DNA of 64,000 bases, from the NCBI RefSeq assembly GCF_000003195.3, contig NC_012872.2, positions 59,687,695 to 59,751,694 of the forward strand, given 5' to 3'. The notes beneath the pieces were generated by a model. The model had not been told where the DNA came from, did no database searches, and saw only the letters and a list, made by a program, of their open reading frames with translations. The DNA comes from Sorghum bicolor. Taxonomy: Eukaryota; Streptophyta; Magnoliopsida; Poales; Poaceae. This document shows positions 1-10,900 of this stretch, piece by piece. The first letter of the stretch is position 1. Each line of letters opens with the position of its first letter. The translations under genes and the position numbers were made by a program.

Positions 1-756
1 CTGCGTGCAGCCTCACATCACATGCCACTGTGCATATAGGAAATCCAAATCGGTGTTGGCTAGAATGCAAACAACCAACGCCGCCCCCCACCCCCGCCGC
101 GCGGACGACGCAGGCCGTTTTTTTTTTTTGCTTTATCCGTCTCTCGCCCGTCGCGGTCGGTCGGCTCGCCTCATATCACGACGGGATGGATCGTCGTGGC
201 GTCGCATAAAAATTTGCTCCCGGTCGATCGGCGTCGTTTCGCCCGCGCCGCGGGTAGTCGTCGCCTCGCCGCCTCGTCGGGTAGGGAGCGGACGAAGCGA
301 GCGCGGCCTGCTGCCTTTGGATTTTTCGTCCCGTGTCGCGTGGCCCAGTAGGCAGGCTCCTCGCGCGTCGCGGCACGCAGGAGTGGAGTGGAGTGGAGTG
401 GAGGACCGCGCCCGTTTCTCCGTGTGCTGCCAGCCTGCTGCCACGAATCGGTGTGCCCAAAACAGAGGCACCAACGCCCCACGGTTCGGAAAAACGAGAA
501 AGCATTGGTCGGGTTTGCTTGCACGCCGCTCGCGCCGCTCTCCCTCTCTTTTTTTATGATCGCTTTCCATGCAGCAATCGACTTTTGTCTCCGCGAGCGC
601 TCTGACGACGCCACCTTCAGCTGACTGGCACGGCAATTTTCCCCTAGTGCCCAGCAGAGGACGGTGCCATCTGTGCGAGAGCATGGATTTGTTGACATAG
701 CTCATGGTAATGATTTTGTCCCCCACTAAAGCAGAGTTTCCAACTGTGTCTGTTTA
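1..756. other. Spacer with GC-rich stretch, no gene recognised
   Basis: The segment from about 60 to 620 is GC-rich, and frames on both strands stay open for 100-200 codons. Their translations are Arg/Ser/Pro-rich, mutually overlapping and unlike any family I recognise, so I read them as composition artefacts. It could be the 5' flank of a gene outside the window. No TATA box with a convincing ORF was found. Confidence 0.4.
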
Positions 757-988
757 GGCCTTGTTCAGTTCGCAAAAACTGGTGAAAAACGGCACTGTAG
801 CATTTTCGTTTTTATTTGACAAACATTATCCAATTATAGAGTAACTAGACTCAAAAGATTCATCTCGCGGTTTACAGATGAACTGTGCAAATAGTTTTTG
901 TTTTCATGTATATTTAATGCTCCATGCATGTGCCGCAAGATTCGATGTGACGGAGAATCTTGAAAAATTTTGCGAACTAAACAAGGCC
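757..988 (+). mobile_element. Tourist-like MITE, GGCCTTGTTTAGTT family (copy 1)
   Basis: Both ends carry the inverted terminus GGCCTTGTTCAGTTCG / CGAACTAAACAAGGCC, and the element is flanked by direct TTA repeats at 754-756 and 989-991. Size is 232 bp with no coding capacity. A three-base TTA duplication is typical of PIF/Harbinger-mobilised Tourist MITEs. I call this reading direction '+' for all copies of the family; the marker is the order GTAGC..TTTCGTTT..ATTTGACAAA. Confidence 0.9.
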
Positions 989-1029
989 TTAGTTTTCACT
1001 GAATACGTAAGAGACGTTAGGCTAGCTAA

Positions 1030-1245
1030 ATGTTAAGGTGAAGGAGAGAGAAGAGGAGAGAGAGTAAAAGCGGGCTGAAAGCTTACAGCCGGCTCAGACA
1101 CAAAAACAAAAAAAAATAAATCTGTAAAACAGACAAGTGGGTCATGTATTAATAGTGATTAGCTAAATATTATATGAGTGGGCTGCAAGAAGATTGTAAA
1201 GAAATCTTACAGCCAACAGCTGACTGTATTATAATACTTGCTCTT
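1030..1245. repeat. Possible MITE-like repeat with purine-rich arm
   Basis: A GAGAGAAGAGGAGAGAGAG tract is followed by imperfect internal repeats (GGCTGAAAGCTTACAGCCGG and later ACAGCCAACAGCTGACTGTA), ending in ATAATACTTGCTCT. The last motif resembles the end of an abundant grass MITE family that I remember only loosely. Boundaries are approximate and no clear target duplication was found. Confidence 0.3.
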
Positions 1246-1504
1246 ATGGGGTAGCCTTAGCTTGTAGTAGGCGTGTTACATATTTGGCTAACCCTCTAGA
1301 AGTTGACTCGGAAGAGAAGTTCAGCACACTTTGCGTGGATAAAATTGTGTGCCAAGCGACGAAGACTAGACTTGGATGCTGACATTTCCAAGGCCAGGGC
1401 TACTAGTACCTGTTTCCCTTCCCCATTGGAGCTGTGGTCCAATCGACTGATCCCTCTCTTCTTCTTTCAATTCTAGTGTCCATTTTCAGAGACGTCCATA
1501 TATA

Positions 1505-1751
1505 GGCCTTGTTTAGTTCACCTCGAAATCCAAAAAGTTTTCAAGATTCTCTGTCACATCGAATCTTACGGCACATGCATGAAGCATTAAATATAGACGA
1601 AAATAAAAACTAATCACACAGTTTGACTGTAAATCACGAGACAAATCTTTTGATCCTAGTTAGTCTATAATTGGACAATATTTATCACAAACAAACAAAC
1701 GAAAGTGCTACAGTTTCGAAAACTTTTCAGTTTTCGGAACTAAACAAGGCC
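1505..1751 (-). mobile_element. Tourist-like MITE, GGCCTTGTTTAGTT family (copy 2)
   Basis: Opposite orientation to copy 1. The termini GGCCTTGTTTAGTTC and GAACTAAACAAGGCC are well preserved, with ATA flanks at 1502-1504 and 1752-1754. 247 bp, non-coding. Confidence 0.88.
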
Positions 1752-3454
1752 ATATATACCCACTCCATTATCGAGGTCCCAACCACCTGGTTATTATGTG
1801 GAAAATGAATCAAGCTTCACAGTGTGGCAACCACACACCCACAAAAGAGACCAACCATGTGACCTGCCTCCAGTGCCAGCCTCCCTCAAATTAAGCAGCG
1901 CCACGTCTCTGCGAGCCTCTGAGGTTGTAGTTCTGATCGACTCCCGCACACCTCACCTACCTGCGAGTTGACCAATCATCCTTCATGTACAACACGCCGC
2001 CGGAGCATCAGAACGAAAAGGCATGGAGGATATCATATCAACTGATCACGATCCTCTGTCTCTCCCTGTCACGTCCCCGAACGGACACACCATGGGCTCC
2101 TGGCTGCTACTGTAGCCTGCTAGCTCTTCAACATGTCTGCTAGCGCTACCGTGCTTATCAGATCAGTTCTAGTCGAAGTACATCTTGTACAGGGTAAGCA
2201 CATAACAATTTTACTCCTAGCTCGAACGAAACAAGGGAGAAGATTGCTGGAGCATCTCTTACACGTTCCAATGCACATCTTTGGCGAATTCGATGGTGGC
2301 CTTGCAAATGCAGGCTACGTGATCCCCGATCTCCCTCCAGATAGAGACATCAACTAGAGCATAGTACTCCTACTATAAGAAACGGAAGATACTTATGCGT
2401 GTAAATTAAAAAAAAATGGCTGATCCTCCACGTCACCGTCGTTGAGATCGGAGAACGACACTTGGTTAAAGTTTACTCCTGCCTGGCTACCCCCCTTTTT
2501 GTTTACCCATCCCAAGTCAAAAGCTCACTCCTTCCCACTCCTCCGGTGGGAAATAAAAGAAGGGACGTCGCGACCTGGCAACGCCAACGCATTCTTTCTT
2601 CCGCGCCACCAGTTTATGCCACGCCGCCCATGGGAACCCGACCTCCATCCATTCCGTCGCCATCTCGCTGCATCATTTGCCAAATTGCCATGGCCCTCTT
2701 TTTCCGCGCATCAAAACGACCCTGGGCACGTACGCAGAGACCGTAGCGTGGGTAACGAGACGTTCGCGCGAACAAAAAAAAGTCCAGGCTGAAAGGCAGG
2801 AGCTCGGGACAGGGGAGGACTGGAGGAGGCCTGAACCTGATCCTGATCCTGATCGGAGGAGGAGGAGAAGGCGCGGCCGCTGCGGCGACTGGAGGGCTCC
2901 GCGACCCATTCCGACGCCCAAGGGACGTCGCGCACGTCCCCTTCGCGCGCGGACCGATGCGTTGCGTTGCGCTGCGCTGTGTGTGTCCTCTTCCGGGTTC
3001 CGGCCGGCCGCGGCGATGCCGATGCCCTACTCCGCTACTCGTCATTCGCTCGCGTCTGCTGCTCGCGGCCGCGTCCCCCGTTAGAAAACGAAGCTGGCTC
3101 GTGTCATGGCGTGTCGCGTTGCCATCTGATCTTGGCACGGCGCGCTATTTGTTAAGAAAGCAAGCACCTGATGGAAAATCTACTAGTACCGAGCGTGGAC
3201 GGCTGGCGTGACATAGCCACCTGTTGGCTGTTGCTCTACTTGTTATCCAAAGCCACAAGACGACGGGTTGAGGGAGATTTCAGTGGGAAAAATACAAACA
3301 TACTGTGGATTATATATTACTACTATCACTAGTAGTTTGGTTATATCATATCTTCAACGACTTTAACATTTCGTAGCGCCTTCGATTTGTGAAGACGACA
3401 TTACGATGATTACGACATGGGGCGGGTATATGTGTATTTTCAAGGTTTGATTCA
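1752..3454. other. Spacer, GC-rich between about 2440 and 3220, no gene recognised
   Basis: The GC-rich half contains overlapping frames of 60-170 codons on both strands, without family motifs. A short CCTGATC tandem repeat lies near 2835-2853. A 74-codon frame at 2133-2357 shows no recognisable domain. Composition suggests decayed coding or promoter sequence of a neighbouring gene, but nothing supports a specific call. Confidence 0.35.
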
Positions 3455-3696
3455 GGCCTTGTTTAGATACAACCAAAAACCCAAAGCTTTATAAGATTCT
3501 CCGTCACATCGAATCTTACGGCGTATGCATGGAACATTAAATATAAATAAAAAAAATAACTAATTGTACAGTTTACATGTAAATCACGAGACAAATCTTT
3601 TAAGCCTAGTTACTCCATAATTGGATAATGTTTGTCAAATAAAAACGAAAGTGCTACAGTATCAAAATCCAAAAAATTTTTGATCTAAACAAAGCC
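3455..3696 (-). mobile_element. Tourist-like MITE, GGCCTTGTTTAGTT family (copy 3)
   Basis: Begins GGCCTTGTTTAGATAC and ends ATCTAAACAAAGCC, with a TCA target duplication at 3452-3454 and 3697-3699. 242 bp. The ends carry the GATAC variant also seen in the copy at 63827. Confidence 0.88.
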
Positions 3697-4160
3697 TCAG
3701 TTTATTAGGGATGAGTTCGCGTCGGTTATTTTAAAAGCGGTTGCGGGTTCATTCAGGCTACTGGCTACCGAGATGAATGAAACTGCCCCACCCCAATCTC
3801 AAAAAAGGAAATTCAGGCTATGGTTTTGTTATAGGCCCTAAGTACGAGAGACATTGGCCCAGTTTGGTCTGCCGTCACCTGGCCCGCGGACAAGAAACCG
3901 GCCCATAAAAGGTGAGATGAAGGAATCGCCTGGTCCAGCATTCGGTCGGATCCAAGCCGTATACGTGAGACATACTCGGAATGGTAACAAGAGACTCCAG
4001 ATCCAAATACTTCATGCTGCCGAGACCCACGGCTACTCCTCTAGATGCGCATAACTAGGCTGCAGTTGAGCATCGGATGACACCAGACTTTTATACAAGA
4101 CTAGAAATGGATACCTCAACCGAGGCACTCTTCTAGATTAGAGGCAGAGGCAGTGATCAA

Positions 4161-4399
4161 GGCTTGTTCAATTGCAAAATATTTTCGTTTCGAGTACTGT
4201 AATATTTTCGTTTGTATTTAATAAATATTTTTTAATCATAAACTAACTGAACTTAAAAAATTCGTCAGACAAATTACAAGCAAACTGTATAGTTAGTTTT
4301 TATTTTTGTCTATATTTAATGCTCTATGCATGTGATATAAGATTTAATGTGACAGAAAATCTTGAATTTTTTTGTTACTTTTTAGAACTAAACAAGGCC
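4161..4399 (+). mobile_element. Tourist-like MITE, GGCCTTGTTTAGTT family (copy 4, diverged)
   Basis: The left end is worn (GGCTTGTTCAATT) while the right end AACTAAACAAGGCC is intact. The interior retains the family order, including the TTTAATGCTCTATGCATGTG block. No clean target duplication. It lies about 350 bp upstream of the SF3A3 promoter region. Confidence 0.8.
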
Positions 4400-4736
4400 A
4401 AAGCAACCATTAGAGACAGAGGGGACTGGTGTTTTCGCTCGGTAGAAACACCCTCCTTGGTTCTCTCTTTTCGCCTTTATTGTAGGAGACTATATTTTTT
4501 CTATAACAACTCTTAGAAGAGTTTCATATATAATACTATAGCTCAAGGAAAAATAAAGACTAATACAAACGATAGTTAAAAAGACACAAAATAATAATAA
4601 TCTTAAAAAATAAGAGTGCATAAAAAACCGAATTGAACTTCTTCTTGTTTTGGTGCATCCGTGTAATTATCTTTTTTTTGTTTTTGTTTTTACTTTTTTC
4701 TAGGGGATGTTTTTCCTGAGCTTCAGCACTCTAGAC

Positions 4737-4911
4737 GGGCCCAAATCTGTCCAAACAGGGCCCTCGTCTCGTCCTCGTACCGCGAAATCGGAATCCCCCA
4801 AAACCCTAGCTACCCGGCGCAACTCCTCCCCCTTCCCGCCTCACTGCGGCGCTGCGCGACACCCGGCCTCCGCCGGAACACCGGAGGCGGGTGTAGCCTA
4901 GCGGGCGGGCC
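4737..4911 (+). promoter_or_regulatory. SF3A3 proximal promoter and 5' leader
   Basis: Two GGGCCC palindromes (4737-4742 and 4758-4763) and a telo-box AAACCCTAG at 4801-4809 precede the SF3A3 start codon. In plants, GGGCCC/site-II-like elements with telo-boxes mark TATA-less promoters of constitutive genes for RNA and protein synthesis. No TATA box is visible at a suitable distance. The transcription start probably lies between 4760 and 4850, which is inference. Confidence 0.55.
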
Positions 4912-7900
4912 ATGGCGTCAACGGTGCTGGAGGCGACGCGGGCGGCCCATGAGGACCTGGAGAGGCTGGAGCGGCTCGCGGTGCGCGAGCTGCAAAGGGA
5001 TCCCGCTAACCCGCGCGACCGCCTCTTTCAGTCTCACCGCGTCCGCCATATGCTCGACCTCGTCGTCTCCACCTCCGGCAAGCTCGTATGTCACCTTTTC
5101 TCTTTCTGAGGTTCACGACTGCATCCACTTCAGTGACTCGCTTTGCTTGGCTGGGTTAAGTTTGGACGATCGGTATTTGCCGTTTCTGTCCAATCGGGAT
5201 GTTTGCTTAGGATTGCCTTCTGAGCGTATGAGGAATTACAGATCCGGCTTTCTCGCGAGTTCCTATTACAAATCATGTTATATGTTTATCTCTGAATTCG
5301 ATCTGCGTCGATGGATTTTGTGCTATTATTTTTTAGTTGGCACAACCTGATTAGTGTTGTTTCACCGGAGGTTTTGGCCAGGGTTATTTCTGTACCGTTC
5401 TACCCTCCTTTTTCTCTTGGTCTGAGTGAGGAATTGCCCCTTGAGAAATTGAGATTTTGCTGTCCAGTGACGATCTCACTTTTGCTAATGTTGCTTGCGA
5501 CTTGTTTAGGTGGAAATCTACGAGGACAAGGACAATGCTAGGAAGGATGAGATCAATACTCATCTTACTGCGCCCACGCAAAGTGGACTGTTTAGCAAGT
5601 ACTATGAAAGGCTCAAAGAGGTATATATAATATATATAACCTTGCTTAGCTGCTTGCCTGACTGTGAGTCTGACAAAAGTCAAATAGATTCCTGTACTCA
5701 CTACACAGGCACCAAAGCTCATGATGCTGCATATTATGTTTTTCTTTTTGAGATGAGTCTCCTCTGCTTTTAAGAAAGCAATAATGCACGGTGCAAATTA
5801 TCTGTCTGGAGATACCAGCATGCAAAAACAAATAAAAGCAAACCAGAAGGAATTATCCTGTTACAACACAACTAAAGCTCCATAATGTCTGGGTTTTTCA
5901 TCCAGTTTGAAATGATCTTCTCCACTCTAAGGTGGTCTTTTGTTGGCTTTAGTAGTGGTAGCTCCATCCACTTCTGCAGAAAAGATATAGCATAAAACAG
6001 CACTTCAGAGTGGTGGCTAGGATATTTCCTCTCAAATTTCATCTTATTGCATGTTATCCAAATTGACAATGCCAAGTCTGCAAAGAAAAAAGAAAGTATG
6101 TACAATGCCAAGCCTGCAAAGAAAAAAGAAAGTATGTACGGTGCGGTAAATTCAGGTTAGTTCTAGCCTAACTTCCCATGAAGTCAGATCTAGTAATGGG
6201 ATGAGAGTCCCAACCAAAAGCTTCTGTAAAACTGCACCATGCAAATCTAGCAATAGGGCATCTAAAGAAAATATGGTCTATGTTCTCAGGTTCATTAGAA
6301 AGAACAATGCACATGCCATTTCTGGGCCCTTCTTTTTGAAACTTTCGTGGCCTGTAATTTACCATAGAAGAATTGATATTTTCAAAGTTCTTTTGTCATA
6401 CTGTCACTGACCCCTCCATCAATTAAAAGTCTGTATAGAGATTTGGTAGTGAACTGCAGCCATAAAATCCACCAATGGATTGTAGTGAGATGAGGATAGA
6501 AACCCACTAAAATACCCCAATCATCTTCAGTTCAATATTCAGGTACTGTTGCTTTTGGTTCTTCACAAAGCCTACATAACTCAGGGTACTCAGTTTTTAA
6601 ATGGCCAATCCATGTACCATTCCAGAAAAAAATCTTCCTGCTATTGCATTGCATACCCTGCCTCCACATTTGAACAAATATTTAAAACTTATGTAGGTCC
6701 TTATGTTTGTAAATAGCTCCATATTTGAACAGATGTCTAAATTTATGTACAGAGAATTGCCTTTATGTTTGGAATTAAATGAGCTATGAGTTATCATTGG
6801 CATGTATTTGGTTTGAAGAATTCTGAACCAAGTACTATTTGAGCCTCACACATATTTCCAAATACATTTTACACGCAAACATTCATTATAACCTTGGTCT
6901 GAATTATCCCAAGAGCACCTCGGTCCTTGGGTCTGACTACCATTTCCAACTGATGTACTGTTCAATTTATCTTATGCACTTTGCTAGAAGATTTTTGACC
7001 TGATATAGTTCATCATTTCATTTTATTATGAACTCTGCTAATTGTAAAATCACATTGTATATATAAGCATGTGTTAACCTTCTTAAGATTAACCCTTCCA
7101 TGGGTCTAGTTTCCTCGGCATCTTATTGTGCATATCTGAAAATGCTTTAAACCCCATAATATGTCAGTCAGAAACAGGTAGGTGCATATCATGTATCAAT
7201 AGAAGAGCATTATATTGTTTTTCAATGCTGTTGCCCCTTTTTACCTCGTGTGAATATCCAAAAAGTAGACAAGTTAAAAACAGAATGATTTGACAGCAAC
7301 CAAGATTTTAAAAACATTCCTTTTTCATGGTGTGTGTGTGTGGGGGGGGGGGGGGTACTCTTTTTTTTTGCTATCCCAAAGCAAGCCTTGGAAATTAAAC
7401 TGATCAGTGATCAGACATTGGGTCGGTTTCCCTATTATTGTGAGATTTGCACCATGTTGATCCTTTACATGCATCCTTTTTTGGGTTCAGTTAGCCCTCT
7501 GCTGTGCTAGCAAACAAATATTCATTTTTCAGCAAATCTCTAGTCTTTCTTAGGGGGTGTGTCTTTAGGGGGTGTTTAGTTCCCCTTCTATTCAAAAAAA
7601 ATTTGGGTTTTGGTTCATCATTTTGCAAAATGGAACTAAACACCATGCAAAATTTTTGGCAAAAAGGTGGTTATTCTTCATTTTGGATTTTGGCCTCAAG
7701 AGGCCAAAAAAACCCAAAAGAGCCTCACGAGGACAATAAATTCTGCATTTTGGATGGAACTAAACATGACCCTGAAAAGTTTGGCATTTTGCATTTCATC
7801 ATTCCAAAGTAGTTGGCATTTTGCATTTTGCATTTTTTTGGAACTAAACACCCCCTTAGTTTTTGTGAATTTTGCCTTAAGTATATTTTTTTTGCTTGCT

Positions 7901-10900
7901 TACAGATCCGTGAATATCATCGGCGGAACCCATCTGCCCGTTTTGTCAGTACAACTGATGACTATGAAGAGCTTCTAAAGGAGGAACCAATTATTGAATT
8001 CACTGGCGAGGTATTGTCACCTTTTTTGTTGCTTGTAACTCTGCTTGATATTTTGTGTGCCTTTTTATCATGAGCCATATAATGTTTAATCTTAGTAACT
8101 TGTTACTTGCATGCATTTTTCCTGATGATTGATACTTATATGCCTGTGAGTCTGTGACTATTCAAGCCTTAAAGTTATTGCAGTTTACCTGGATACATCT
8201 TTTTGCAATTGTTTTTGCCATGTTATGTCTTTGTTTTAACCTATGCAAGTTACATTGCTCATCAGTAGGGTTCTGCTAAAGTGCTAAAAACCTTTTAGAG
8301 TCCGTCCTTCCTTTTCCTTTCACTACAGTAGTCTTGAAGCTGAGGGTATCTCCGTTGTGATACGTGTACTTCAATTTCTGCAGGATTGTTTGATTCCTCT
8401 TGTGGGATCTTGGTGGTGTCGCTGGTAAGATTTAGACAATGATTGAAACTGCGATGGAGAATGATCAATAACTTGACAATCGTTCAATGATCTATTCCTT
8501 TTTTGATTTTCGCCGCTGTGTGGTCCTTTTCCTGCTAGATCATGTTGCATATCCACTACATTTTTTCTGTTAATGTTCTACTATTCTCACAATAGTTTTA
8601 ATTAGGTTTGCTAATGACCTGGTTCTGCATTTTGATAGGAATCTTTTGGTCGTTACCTTGACTTGCATGAGCTTTATAATGAGTTCATAAATTCCAAGTT
8701 TGGAACGCCAATGGAATACTCGGCTTATGTTGGCTGTTTCTCCCAGACGGACAAGATCTCACATAGTCATAAAGCTACCAGGTATGTCCTGTATTTTCAC
8801 TAAGGTCTGAAACATATGATCTCCTGGTATTGGCTTGACTAGTATGGCTATGCCATATCCATCTCCGGCTGAATCCACCTTTTCTTTTCTGATAGTGGTA
8901 GTATGTGGTGAGGGACACTGCACGGAAATTACCTACCGTAGGTTAGTAGGGCTCAACATGTTCAAGTCTATGTAGGATAGTTGCTCAGCTGTTTATTGGT
9001 TAACCTGTCTAGCATTCATTTATATGGTTCATAGGGGGAAAATACTAAATCATGGTATAGGGTAATGCATATCCAAGTACATATGTATGATATTGCTCAG
9101 CTTTTTCACCTGTCTAACATTCATTTCATATGTTGGTGCACTTATATGTCAATTGTAATGCTCAATATTGTTTAAACCTTTCAATTTGTTTAATTGACAG
9201 ACAATACAGAGAATACTTGGAACACATTTTGGAATATCTGACGTCATTTCTGTATCGCACAGAACCATTGCAAGACATTGATAAGATTTTTTTAAAGGTC
9301 AGTCTTATTTTACCTTTTTTTCTATATTAATGTCCCTTTGTGTTCCACATGCTTATGTGATTATGCAGTGTTTTACTTCGGATTATACTTTGATTTGTAG
9401 TGTTTTAGCTATGATGTCGCTCCTTTATATTCATTTAGGAGCTGCTAATAGTAGTTTGGCAGTAATTTGTTCAATAGCATAGAGCATATTTATGATTAAA
9501 TACTTATAATTAACATTCTAATGTCATACATTTGTACAGCTGGAGAGTGAATTCGAGGAACGATGGGCCAATGGAGAAATACCTGGATGGGGAAATAAAG
9601 GCGCAGAAAAAGAGTCTGAAATAGATCTTGATTACTACAGCACAGTTGAAGAACTTGTTGAGCTTGGCCCAGAAAAATTAAAACAGGTTTGATCTCATTA
9701 TGCTGTTACCAAGCATTATTTTCTTGTCTGGTGTCGTCGACTGTACATTGGTTCCTTGTCTGATGATTTCTGCTGATTCATTTACATCCTTTTAGGCTTT
9801 AGCTGCTCGAGGTTTGAAGAGTGGTGGTACTGTTCAACAGCGTGCGGATCGGCTTTTCTTGCTGAAGGTGATATTAAAGACGCTAGTGCTACCTATTTTT
9901 GTTACCTTTTTACCATTTCTTTTGAACTTACTGTTGATTATAATTATATTTTGCAGCTTACACCATTGGAGCAACTGGATAGGAAGCATTTTGCCAAAGT
10001 TCCACATACTAAAGATGGCTCAAACACAGCTTCTAATGGCAACACTTTGAAGGATGATATGAAGAAAGAAATTGCATTGATGGAAGTAAAGATGAAGCGT
10101 CTTTGTGAGCTGCTAGATGAGGTTTGCTCTTCGCTGCTCCCTGTGTTTATGTATGTAATTTTGGACGCACAGTCAATCCTTTTGTGACCACTTAATTCCT
10201 TGTATAAGCTAATCCTATGAAGATGAAACCTGTTTACTTTGAGGAATGTACTTCATTTCCATCTTAAGCTAGTCTATTCAAATGGAATTTGGATTTCTTT
10301 GGCTAGACCATCTCGTTTATCTGGATTGAGTTAGTCTTCTCTAAAATTCTGGGATCATTTTTTGTTTTGGGTGTGTGGCTTGCTGGCATTACACTGTTCC
10401 TCAAATTGCAATTTTAGGCATGCAGGAAAGTACTAATAATCGTTCTGAAAGAGTTTATGTGATATGTGGGTGCTTTCTTCGTTAGTCGATTCATGTGATA
10501 TGTGGGTGCTTTCTTCTTTTGTGTATCTTGTATGTGCGAATTCTCTATCACCTTTTGTCTGCGTTGAAAGCTCCATTTGTATTACCACAACTTAAAACAT
10601 GATTTGGAAGGCTTTATAAAAAATTAACAGATGTTTAGTGCATCGCATCTTGCTGTTTTCCTAATAAGTTAATACTAATCACATGCCAGTTTTAATATGG
10701 TAGATGTGTATACTTCTGTTTGCAAACCCAAGCACAAACTGTACGAGGACTGTGCTCCAATTCCATTCCAGAACAATCCACTTCTTGTTAATGCTAACCT
10801 TCCTTTTTGGAAGGGCTACTAGTGTTCACTACATCTTTTTATGTCTATATGTTGACATCAACCTGAGTACCTGACATATCTTTGACACTTTATGTTGCTT

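Noticed and set aside
5..726. Overlapping ORFs of 175-197 codons on both strands
   Set aside because: GC-rich low-complexity translations (Arg/Ser/Pro), mutually antisense, no motifs, and no promoter or splice context.
2133..2357. 74-codon ORF and an antisense stretch reading WREIGDHVACICKATIEFAK
   Set aside because: Both looked protein-like for about 30 residues, but I could not tie either to a family, promoter or splice pattern.
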